Positions 12,641 to 23,720 of a stretch of DNA of 64,000 nucleotides are shown piece after piece. The DNA is from Enoplosus armatus (taxonomy: Eukaryota; Chordata; Actinopteri; Centrarchiformes; Enoplosidae), in the NCBI RefSeq assembly GCF_043641665.1, contig NC_092188.1, forward strand, positions 13,537,704 through 13,601,703, given 5' to 3'. The notes under the pieces were generated by a model. The model did not search any database. It saw only the letters and a list, made by a program, of their open reading frames with translations, and was not told the origin of the DNA. The number at the start of each line of letters is the position of its first letter. Position 1 is the first letter of the stretch. The position numbers and the translations under genes are program-made.

Positions 12641-12649
12641 GTACTCTAA

Positions 12650-15600
12650 AGTCATTCAGAGTAACACTTTATACAGAAGCCAATGGTTTGTAATGATGGC
12701 TCATATGGTAAGAAGAAGAAAATGATTACTAGAGGCCCAGTACTGAAGTTCTCATTATGAAAATATTGTGCTGCAGTCCTGAACATTCCCACGTCTCATT
12801 CCCAGTCTCCCTCCATCTGTTTTTTAGATTATTGACGAACTGGGAGTGTCACGGCTGGTACATCAGACCTGTCAGCAGACACGCTCTTTGCACCCCCCCC
12901 ACACCATCATGCTACAACTGACAAAACTTCTTACTGCAAGATAGGATGTGATCACATCAACAAAAATAAACCCGTCTACTAACAGGGGGAGCTGGAGAAA
13001 GACGCTGCCATCATTCCACTGACAGCAAAGTAATCTCAGGGGCTTTGTTGTGGTCTGAGATGCAGACGCGTTCTCGGATGTTTATCATTTAATATTGGGG
13101 CTTATTTGTGTCTTCTCGTTCTCCTTACTCTTTATCGCAGTGTTCTGCCATGACGAAACTCTGTGTTTCTGTGAGGTTGGTTGATGGAAAAAGTGAGGGT
13201 GAGAGCAGAGTGAGGTGTCCAAGGATGTGGACGATGATTACTCACAAAGCCGCTCCGAATGCTGCCAAACACTTCAGGTTGTTTTTTTCCCCCTGTGAGT
13301 CATCTGGTAACAGAGCTTCCTCCTTCCCAGCGGTGGTCATGGGAAGAGGCTCCGGGCAGGCTGTTAGTCAGCAGAAAGGCATTGAACTCTGGGCAACAAT
13401 CGACACCTTGTAACACACACCACAAACATTTTTAGCTAAAACTGGAAACACACAAAGCATTACAGGTTTGCAAAACTACAACAGTGTCCGTATTTTTCTG
13501 ATATGAACAATTTCGATCGCTGATTTCATTGTTTTGAAAAAGACTTTGTTATCAGGCATATTATGCATTAGAATGTGCGATAAATGCAATTTATGTTTGG
13601 TTGCTGTTGTCCTGGCATTTAACTGAGTGACGACAACGCCAGTGATAAATGAAGTGCAGCCTTGTCCTCTTTTTCTGACTTTTCTAATTGCTGAACTTTC
13701 TCCTCTTTCACATCATCTATTACCAAATTATTACGGTGCAGTGAAAAGGAGGAGGAGGGCGGAGGGAAGGGTGGTGGTCTTTCGAGACACCACCATCACC
13801 TTTGCAGCATGCATAAATCACCAAGCTAATAAATTGAAAGCTAAATGACTTCTTGCCCTCTACATATATCATGGAGGCAAACCAAATGAAGCCTTATATA
13901 CCCTAGAGGACAGAGGAATGCTTCTGTTCATAACAGTGATTTGTGGATGCCTCCCATGGCTGTTGGCTTCAGAAATCAGAGTCAAACTGTTTAGACTCCA
14001 AACACACTTACTCATAGCACCATGGTTATGTATATTAGATGTTTATCAGCATGTTGAAATTAGTTTATTAAAATACTAAATAAATCCCCAAATCCAACAA
14101 TTTATCTTCAAATATACTTTAAATATCTCCCATATTCTTTGTACAACTGCAATTCTATTATACTTTTTTTAACTTAAAGTTAAAAAAAGTATAATAATGT
14201 GAACCAGCACTTTATTTATTTATGACATGCCATACTGTGAAGTTCAGGAAGATCATTGTTTGTGTTGCTGCCTTGTGCAATTATTTCCTTATCTGATAGA
14301 GGACATGATGATACCATTATTATGTTTTCATTTATGCACTTAAATTAATTGAAACTCACTCAACATCAATACAATGGCGCCACCCACTGGATTAAAACTG
14401 CCAGGTTCTGTGATGCTCAAAAGTGTTTTGGTCCACAATGAAAACACAAATGCAGATATACCTTGAAAGCTTCTGTATAGTAAGGATTCTTTTTAATATT
14501 CCCCTCAATAACAGTGAATTAAAGGTCACTTAATTGTGAAAACAGCCAAAATGAGAACTCAATGATGAGAAGTTTAGAAAGTTTTTTAGAACAGCCATTT
14601 AGGCCGAAATTACTCCAGTTCATGTCTGTCGTGTTACTGGGAAAACATTCAACCATTTGAGGAGGACAGGAAGCATTTATCACCATAATATGAAGGATAG
14701 TCAACATCTTTTCAGTTAGTGCATCATCCAAATTTCTAAGGAAAAAAAAATGTACTAATGGACTAAGTTTTTCTTGGCAGTTAGCTGGGACAAGAGCCAG
14801 ATGAAACAGCAATCTCAGCATTTTTTTTTCCTCCTCTTAAAGAAAATAAAATCCTGCCAACGTCTCCTTAATCCCACCTGGATCACCACAGCAGACTGAG
14901 CAGCTGAGAGGAGCTTTGTTTGTGAGGTCTCACCTTGTCCATTGTCCTGATGAAGAATAGCATCTGTCTGGAAATGCAATCTGTGGCGAGTATTTGCGTT
15001 GAATGAGGAAGCCAAGAAACCAGGAAATATATACATGAAGTACGCTGAACAAACATGACGTGCATAGCAGAACAAACCTAGCATCTTGGATGTGTGCCTA
15101 GTTCAATGCATTGCTGGGAATCTTAATGCTGCAAGTCACGGGATGCGCTTTAGAGAGCATGAGAACATTTTGAGTGTCAAATCTTATTCTGCAGAGAATC
15201 CACAGGAGACAGAAGACACTTCAACATGTATTTTCCTAAATGCAGTTAAATATTCACTCACTGAAAGGCAGAGACTCAGTGTTGGCACAGCTCAGTGTCA
15301 GTGACAAGGACTACTTAATGTGTTAATTTGTTGATGTGTTATGAGGAACAGCAGTGGCTCATGTTGGCACGGAGCTCTGAGTGAAACACAACAGCAGTCT
15401 GGAGAAGCTGTGGACATAAATACCAGCACACATATATGATCTTCTTTTGATCATATTGTTTCACTGAGGAGAGTTTGTCCAGAGTTCAGAGGAGAGTAGC
15501 TATCGTCAGCCCTTCTTACAACTAAAAATGTTCTTTTGTGAGCGAAGCAGTAAAAATAAGACAGACAGCGGTCTACTGAGAAGTGGACAAAAAGTTGTGG

Positions 15601-18300
15601 TGATGATGAGTCAAACATCAGCCTACTCTCAACAAGTGGAGGAGTAAATGTGGTACGTCAAAAAAAGAAATGAAGTTGCTTAAGTGTTGTGGCGGCTCTA
15701 CTGTGGTATAGAGGTAATTTTCCGTGTGTATATTTCCTGGTCCACAGACTGGGTAAATGCCAGAAAACTCAAAGCAAGCAAAATAGTTCTCTCCTAATGG
15801 GGACTGAGTCATTCAGAATAACAATGCCCATAATTATAGTGAACAAAGGCTCACTTAATGGTTAAAAAAAGAAAGACAATCTAATTAATAAAAAACTGTG
15901 TAAAATATTCTGAACAATATTACACCACCAACATCAAAACACCTGATGAAGATTATTGTGGAAGACTTACATACATGCAGTTTGTGTTTGATGTTTTCTT
16001 GTTGTAAATGGATGACAATAACTTTACTGGAAGATGTAATATAAATTTGCAAACCATCCTTTCAATTTGGAGGCCCAATTTTGCACTCAAAAAGTAGGAG
16101 GCGACATGATTGCTTACCCTTTGAGTTGACCACTGCAAGGTCATACAGATACACTGAGATCTGAAACATCTGGACAGTTTATGTTTGCAAGGTCTCACCA
16201 GCTCTGCAAATCCAGAAAAAATGTTTTAAAACAATCACCTCAGTTTTGTTTGTTGTTTCATTAATGTCATGTACCTTTGAACAGAGGAGGATTTGCAATG
16301 TTACACCTAAAGTATTTGCAGTAATGCAGGTAGGAACATATGTCTGCTGTTCCACTCAAGTTTCAGACAATTGTTAAGGAGGCAGAAATGATGCAGTTAG
16401 AAATATTTTAATTGAACCTTTAACATAGTGATGGTGGTTATTTTTTCCCAGTAAATAAAGCTTGAGGGATGCTTGATTTTCAGCAGATTCCTTTAGGATT
16501 CCTATATATATTTTGTAGATGTGCAACGGATGTGTTTAGCTTTTACTGTTTTGCTCATTTTGTGATCAAGAGCAACACATCCTCTGCTGTTTAGTAGTGG
16601 CTTGTCGACAGGTAAACCACGTCGATTGGAAGCAGTCTCTGATACCAAGACTAAATGACAAGAGGTGAAATATTTTCTCTCTTACAAACATGTAAAGCCT
16701 CAGACAGGCAGCAATATTCACAATAATTGACTGCTGCTATGAAAGGCTCCCAAAACAAAAGTGGTCACATTTCATTAGTCACAAAGTTTAACGTCTCACT
16801 GCATCTGAAAAATGGGGACCTAATAAGGCTGCGTCTATTTTTAAATTGGATGCCCAGAAACATTTTTCATTTGTTTCCCTCGTTTCACTGTAATACTATC
16901 AGTGCTTCTCGTGTTGTCTCTCATTTTCCTCTATACTTCAAATATAGAGGAACACTCTATACACACGCTTTTGGTATATTTTTTGAGCTATTTATCTTCT
17001 AGGTTTGTAATTTTGTTTATTCACGCACATTCAGACATGTATTTTTGTAATAAATCACAGACATTGCTATCTTACTTTTTGGTAACTTTTGATATTCTAT
17101 ATTGTAACTGAGCACATGACAAAATCTTAGATGTTCAGTATTGATAATGAATGATTAATGTCTGGTTCTATAACTCATTCTTAACTAGTTATCTATGATG
17201 AGTCGTTTGTTTGAGCCCGAGCTTCAGGTAGATAAACTGACAGAATCCTTCCTCTGAACTGACCCTCACTCATGTTAAACTCTCACTCAAACAATGAACC
17301 TTTGTCCTCTCTGTGTTCCCTACAAAGGATGCAGTGGGAGCAGACCAGTGTTGTACATACAGTATGCCAGAGGGAGTCTGCTATTAAATGCTTAAAACTC
17401 AGGAAAGTCAGTTAATAAACGTTCTAGTCTGGACAAGAGACTTTTTGATTTGTGTGGTATGTTTGAATGTTCTTTACACCTCGTAAAAAGTTTGCTCAGT
17501 ATCACAGCAGCTCTGTGCTACAACTACTGTAGAATTCCTTTATGTTTTAGGAGAAACATCCAATTAATCTAGAAGATTTTGTCATGATCAGGAAATTATG
17601 TTTTTGCAAGCACTAAGTTTGACACTAAATTATGAGGTACACTGATGTTTCTTTACTTGCTGCCAGAGAAGTGACATAATTCTGGCTGACCAGGAGGTAA
17701 AGGAGGTATTAAAGGCTAATAAAAGGACAATGAATATACTCCCCTGTAGCACAAAATTAATACATCTGTTAATTTAGTGGGGGAAGAAAACTCACTAAAC
17801 ATCAAATCCAATGTTTCATATCACTGATTTTGTCCTTGATGTTCCCTCTAAACTCTATTTATCACCAGCCCTTACAAATAAAATCTCTTAAGTTCAACTC
17901 AATCAGTCTCTGCTTCTAGATTGAATCAGTTCACTCCGTTGCCTGATACCATTTTCCTTTTTTGATTTACTTTTCCTGAGGGGCATTCAATGAGCCAAAG
18001 TAACGTCACTTCAGCAGTCTGTGCTCTCTGTTTGATAGAGAACCAGCACACAATGCTCTCAGCTGAAACTAGCTTAAACAAACAACGTAGGGAAAAGCAA
18101 ACAGTCAGAGAAAATCAGTGGAAAACACTTCAGGGAAAAGTCTTTTTTTTCTATGGGGTGTTTTTACACTATCTAACTGGAAAAATGACAAATGTCACAT
18201 TCATTTTAAATAATTATTAAAATATAAATAACAAGTATTGTAGTTTTTGTCATTGTCCTGCATACAATTTAACCGAGACATTGCTGTCAGTTAAATTAGC
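12650..18300. other. long intergenic region between twist1 and macc1
   Basis: No supported exon on either strand. The sequence is AT-rich with ordinary short ORFs. Apart from a perfect palindrome at 14156-14196 I see no clear structure. The human interval carries FERD3L, POLR1F and TMEM196; no motif of these was found. Confidence 0.5.
14156..14196. repeat. perfect 41-bp palindrome
   Basis: Two 20-nt arms with a single-base centre at 14176. The left arm reads TATTATAC, seven T, AACTT; the right arm is its exact reverse complement. It is AT-rich and could be a cruciform-prone site or the core of a decayed MITE. Confidence 0.9.
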
Positions 18301-18319
18301 TATTAGTTGTTTCATCTTC

Positions 18320-19451
18320 CCATTTATTAGTATCTTGATTAAATGGTAAACAGATTAGATGGCTTACTTTATTCATATCTCTTGAAACACATCTCCATTT
18401 CAGTATAAAAGATTGTTGTCTAAAATGTCAGTGACTGAAGGCACTGCGTTCTGTATATGGCACCACTCTAAACACTGAGGTTTCCATTTGGCAGTAAAAA
18501 CATGATCACACAAACGTCAACACAATTAATATGTAATGTGCATATCTAAAACATTACATTACAGTATAAAAATAGCAAATACACTAATATTTAAGACAAT
18601 AGTATACGACTCTTGTGTAGTGGCATCTTTATGATTTGTTTACTGGCATCGGGGAAACTTTCACTTTGGTAGAACATTCTCATTTTTGGCACAGTACGGC
18701 AACAGTTAGTTAGCAAAAGCGTTCACATTTATCGGTTTCCTGACTGTCCATTCAACTAAAAACTAAAACTTAAAATTCCCACTGATAGAAACTTTCACAG
18801 GATCCATAAAGATGTGGATCCAAATAAAAAACGAACTGAATGCAGTCAGTGTTTAAAATAATGTAGTATAAGAAATATATATTAATATTATGTATAATTA
18901 GATGCATAAGTAATAATTTTGAAACCTGCTCTTTAGGTAATGCAGATTTGAAGAAACAGTAAATGTATTGAGTATGTGCTGAAAAGAATGAAGAGGTATC
19001 TGAATTGTGTAATATTCTAAAAAAGCCAAAGGAGTAAAAGATGCACAAATGTCGATGCACAATTTGACATTTTACACAACTGAGATTAATGGTACCCAGA
19101 ACTACATTTGACTGAAAATGACCTACCAAAATGAACTTTTACTTCAAGGCTTCATCACATGTGCACAGACATATAGATAAAAGTGACAAACTACTCTTTT
19201 GTTTGCAAGTTAAAGTTAGGTTCCTTCAACATATTTCACACTCAGCACGTGAGATCTAAACATAAAGTGCAAGTACCTGATTGAATGTCAATGTCAAGTT
19301 GCTTCTAATGCTTTGTGTAAAAAATGAGTATGAAATCTAAAAGAGCCAAGTAACATCAAAACCTTACTGCTGTGTAACAAAACCTCTGTGTCTCTGTTTG
19401 GCCCAAGTGCGTGGAGGTTGCCGTCATCACTAGAGTGCGTTTGCAGAAGGT
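18320..19451 (-). other. probable macc1 3' UTR
   Basis: This is the sequence 3' of the macc1 stop on the minus strand. Candidate minus-strand AATAAA signals are at 18323-18328 and 18368-18373, which would make a UTR of about 1.1 kb. Extent is inferred. Confidence 0.4.
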
Positions 19452-22318
19452 TTAGGAATTTGGGTAAGCAGAGGCTCGAAAGATATCGAGACAGTTCACT
19501 GTAATGAGGGCACCGGTCAGCTGCCTCCACTGTCTGGTGGCAGGGTTTTTCATTTTGTCCATGACAAGGTGCAGATCCTGGATCATGTCCCTGTAGCTGT
19601 CCCCATATCTCAGACTCCAGGAGTACAGGAAGTCATAGGCGGGCTTCCACATTGACTGAAACAGAACAGGAAATACAGAGTTTGTAGAAATAAAATGCAC
19701 ATCATATTTACTGCAAGTCAGAAATTCAGATCAGATCAGTGTTTTCAACTATACATCCATTACTTTCCAGTATCAATGTGTACTGTTAAACTGACCTGGG
19801 GACCGACTTCTCCACTCTTCCCTCGGTGCGGTGCCTCATAGCCCGCTATCTGAGCACTGGACAGTTTCCCCATCTTCTCAGCGAGCTCCCGCCATCGACC
19901 TCCCAGCTCCACGGCAGTGGACAGAATGACTGTGTTCTGAATCAGCTGGGCCACAAGATTCACAGAGTCCATCTTCAGCAGACCCTAGGGTGACAAACAC
20001 AGAGATAAACTGTCACCAAACCATGGACAGTTCAGGAAATCAGAAAGGACAATATACGGTTTTTCTCTACTTACCACCATGAGCTCATGCAGAAACTTCT
20101 TCCTGGTCTTCTCAGCGTGGCAGTCCTCCTTCAGCTTCTCCAGCACGCAGGCCACTTTATCAGCCTCAGTTTCAGGGCACCTCCGTGTGATGGTGTCCAA
20201 AGGCAGCTTGCTGTAACCCAAAGCATCAGCAAAACCTCTCCAGCTACTTATGTGTTCAGTGACCAGCGTCTGGATGGCGGAGTACATGTAAGTAAGCTTT
20301 TTGAAGGGCAGCGTCATGTTGTCCAAGAGGACCTCTGTGCTCATTTGGATGCCGGTGAAGTCGATCACTTGGTCTCTGGCTATGAGCTTGACGTTTTTGC
20401 AGTGAACCAAACCAGTCCTGCCCCGGAGGAATCCGATATACCACTCCTTTACTTTTGAGTTACCCACTGACCTAACGCTCTCCCTGGATAGGAGAGCCAC
20501 AGTGTCCCCCTTGAAATACTCCAGAAGGTACTCTACACGTGGCTGACGGAGGACTGACTTCAGGGCTACACCATACCACTGTAGGTTCACAGGTCTGTCT
20601 GTGAATTTGGGGAAATCTGGAACACTTTCCTCAGGGATAGGTGAAGTTCTCGCCATTTCAATCCGCCTTTCCATCTGCCTTGGCACTCGCTTTTCTGATC
20701 TGATGGGTGCTGCGGGAGGGGACGCCACCTGGAACTGTGCAACAGTTGCAGCGTTTGATTCCTTCACGTGTAGATCTAATTTAAAAGGAGTCATTTCTGT
20801 ATTACTAGGACAAGATAATGCAACTGGCAGATGCAAAACGGTCCCTATTTTGAGCTGACTTTGTCTCACTTCTTTCTGTTTGTCCTCAGGTTTGATTTTA
20901 AACATCGAGTCTGTGAGGTTAATCCCGACGTGCAGGTCGTTCACTTTGTCTGGTTTAAATCCACGTTTTCCCCAAAGCTGCAGCACAAGTTGAGGCAGGT
21001 TTTTGTTTCCTCTGCAGATAACTGAAAACGGGAGCTTCGGTGGAACGTCCTCATGACAGCAAACCACTATTACAACCTTGAACGATGGATGGATGTATCT
21101 GGGGCCGTAAACCGCTACAGTGATTTGGCGGTCAAGGTAATCCCACACTGATGTAGCAGGGGACTGGATTGCAGAGGCCTCTGCGACTGCGATCACATAA
21201 AAATGTGTCTTCAGGTCCTGCAGCTTCATCTGCATCATGTTCTTGTGAATGTAACAGTCGTTCACTTTAAGATAAGGTCCCTCTCTTTTGCTGGACACCA
21301 GCCCGACCACAGTAGTCATCACCTGACTTAAAGGGTCACTCTTCACCTCTCCAGACAGTTTAATCTCCAGAGTCATACGCTCCTTTGTGTTGATGTTGCT
21401 GAGGACCACCTCTAAAAGTGGACTCATGGTTGTTGTATAGTTGTTATTGAGTCCAGGAGGAGGATCTAGCATCGCTTTCAGTGTAACTTCCTGGACTTCT
21501 CCAGGAGGAACATGGCCCTCTGGGATATGGATGCTAATTTCGGAGTCTGGTAACTTTACTGAGCCTCCAGTGTGGCCGATCTTGCAGATGACCTGAAAGT
21601 CAGTGGCCTGGGTCTGAGCCCACCCTGGACTCTGGCTAATCAGATTTAAGTCCAGACATGAGCGGGTCAGCTGCCTGTGGCTCAGCCAGGCCATCTTATA
21701 GGCCTCCCTGTCATTCTTTAGCCACTCAAAATCTGGGTTCAGCACCGTACCAGGCGGTTTGAAGCTGTTCTCCCGTTTCGGCACTTTTCTCTCCAGATCA
21801 TCCAGGATGTCTGAAGCACTTCTCCACCTCCCCGATCTGTTGCTGACTTTGTGTTTGTTTTCCAAAAAGTTCCCCACGTTGCCCTCATCTGAAGATGTGC
21901 TGATGGCGTCATCGTTATTCGCGTCCAAATGTTTGTCATTGTCTTGTTTTACGTTTGATGTGTTGGAAATGTGTTTGCCTGTGCTGCTGTGTACGATGTC
22001 ATCCAAGAAAGGATTTGATCCAGACAGTTTGTTCCAAAAGGGATTTTTTGACTGAGATGCAACTTCTGGCTGTAAAAGTGGCATTCGTGTCACATACCCA
22101 CCTGTGAAAATATTAGAGTTCAGTTAGGACGTCTGTTAACATCATAAACAGGTTTTCAGATTTAGAACCAGAGGCTGCTTATGCTTCAAAATGAGCATTT
22201 TACCATTCAGGTTGTCACTAGCTGAGGCATTGTTGTCCAGATCAATTAACGTCCCCTCAGATTTACTCCGCATGAGACTCCCAACACGATGGAAGGACTT
22301 TGCTCTTCCAGCTGCCAT
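19452..22318 (-). CDS. macc1: Metastasis-associated in colon cancer 1 (Macc1)
   Basis: Cytoplasmic/nuclear adaptor; the human protein promotes MET expression and has trafficking roles. Four coding exons join in frame: 22318-22204, 22101-20075, 19984-19796 and 19655-19452. Introns are 102, 90 and 140 bp, all GT-AG. The product is 844 aa (human 852). From the N-terminus: a Ser-rich leader with [11 protein letters not shown], two NPF motifs (about 58-60 and 68-70), the conserved [20 protein letters not shown] block, a ZU5 domain (about 209-341), a UPA-like region, an SH3-like domain (about 545-612, [12 protein letters not shown]) and tandem death domains to the C-terminus ([12 protein letters not shown], then [13 protein letters not shown]). 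The coding exon starts at 22326 after an acceptor. ATG at 22318 is taken as the start because it gives the frame continuing into the ZU5 exon. A second ATG at 22326 is out of frame. Confidence 0.95.
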
Positions 22319-22470
22319 ATTTGCATCTGTAAACATAAAAATGTTAGTTCCTGACTTTACTTTACTTTAATCCTGAACAATGCAACAAAGGTTCCTGAGG
22401 TGGACCAAAACGAATACCCAAAATACTGAATAAATATTATATTCTATACTTACTAATATAACTCATCTAG

Positions 22471-22684
22471 AGCTGAAACAATTAATTATTAATTGATTGG
22501 CTGATCAACAGAAAATCAATCAACGACAATATAAAAACTAACTTTACTGACTAGAGCTTCTCAAACATGAGTACTGGTGGTTAGAGAGTGTGATACATTT
22601 TACAGACATGTTACAAAAGATGAATTAAGAAAATAATAGGCAGATATATTGATAAAATAAAAAATATTGTTAGTTGGAGCCATA
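22471..22684. mobile_element. short inverted-end repeat in macc1 intron 1
   Basis: Begins AGAGCTGAAACAATTAATT and ends near ATATTGTTAGTTGGAGCC. The ends are approximate inverted copies, and the TTAATTGATT / CAATCAAC texture is typical of a very common teleost MITE/SINE-like family. It lies within the inferred 5' UTR intron of macc1. Confidence 0.6.
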
Positions 22685-23480
22685 AATTTATCAATAATAA
22701 GCACACATATATGTTGAAATGCTGTGACACATAACAACAACCAATACCTCCACAACAAAAGACACATGAGCAAAGTTATTGTTCTGTCTAAACTATGTTT
22801 CCTTCATGGCAGTGAGCCCCAGGCTGTCCCTGCAGGGCTCCTGTCTGTTACAGGAAACTGTTCCAAAGCATGAAATGAAGTCTGAATTATATTGTCTGTC
22901 ACTTGTTTGCATAAAAGGACACTACCCATTCACGACTTGTCACAGTGAGTCAGTCATTAATAATGCGGTTTCTTACACCAGTGCACAAAAACAGGTTGGT
23001 CTTGTCAAGCCAATGACACAGTAGACGGCTCTCTCAGCGCTTCTTACTATGATCAAAGTGCAGTGACACTGACTGTATTACTGACAGTAGAAATGGCCAT
23101 TCTGATGAAATACTGCATGACAGGCTTATCTACTATGGGCTGTACCGTGATTCCTTTAGTACAGTAACACTCCTCAGTATTAACAAAACGATTCTGATCT
23201 GTAATCCTGCGCGTGTTTTTATTTATTTATTAATTTAATCGGCTGAAAATACTCTCAAACAAATCTCACATTAATCCATACAGAGCAGGAAACACACAGC
23301 AGATTCAGACATTAAATCCCCGCGCTGAGTATGAATTCACGAACCACAGCTGCACCCGCCACACTGACTGACAGGTGTGTGTCAGTGGTTACACATTAAT
23401 ACAGCATATCCCACACAGGCTACTTCCTAGTACAATAATAAGAGAAGAAAAAAAGAAAAGAAAACAAAGTTAGATCTCAC

Positions 23481-23640
23481 CGTGGGCACGAGATGGTTGT
23501 AGTTTGGCTTCAGCGCGCTGGCAGGAAAAGAGGCCAGTTCAGTGTCATTTACTCTTCTCTTCTCTTCTAGGGCGTTTCTATGAAGCTTACAAGCTCCTGT
23601 TACTCTGTTTGCTCTCAGGTACGGGGCATTTCGGGACTGG
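23481..23640 (-). other. candidate macc1 5' non-coding exon
   Basis: On the minus strand CCCACG is followed by a donor GTGAGATC (GT at 23480-23479). An acceptor TTTACAG lies at 22327-22333, just before the exon holding the start codon, implying an intron of about 1.15 kb (23480-22327). The 5' limit is approximate. Confidence 0.45.
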
Positions 23641-23720
23641 AAGTTTAAAATGATAGAGGAACCCCGGAGGGGGGAGTGGCCTCTCGGAGTTATAGTAACT
23701 ACAGTACCCACAATGCACCA
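23640..23720. promoter_or_regulatory. likely bidirectional promoter with ZNF143/THAP11-type site
   Basis: ACTACAGTACCCACAATGC at 23698-23716 matches the ZNF143/THAP11 (SBS) consensus ACTACAATTCCCAGAATGC at 16 of 19 positions. It lies just upstream of the macc1 leader on one strand and overlaps the first ATG of the plus-strand gene model on the other. SBS sites are typical of divergent, broadly active promoters. Confidence 0.55.

Noticed and set aside
5160..18300. Search for FERD3L, POLR1F and TMEM196 exons
   Set aside because: No second bHLH basic region or other recognisable motif was found in any frame.
20087..22055. Plus-strand ORFs opposite macc1 exon 2
   Set aside because: Antisense shadows of a long coding exon.
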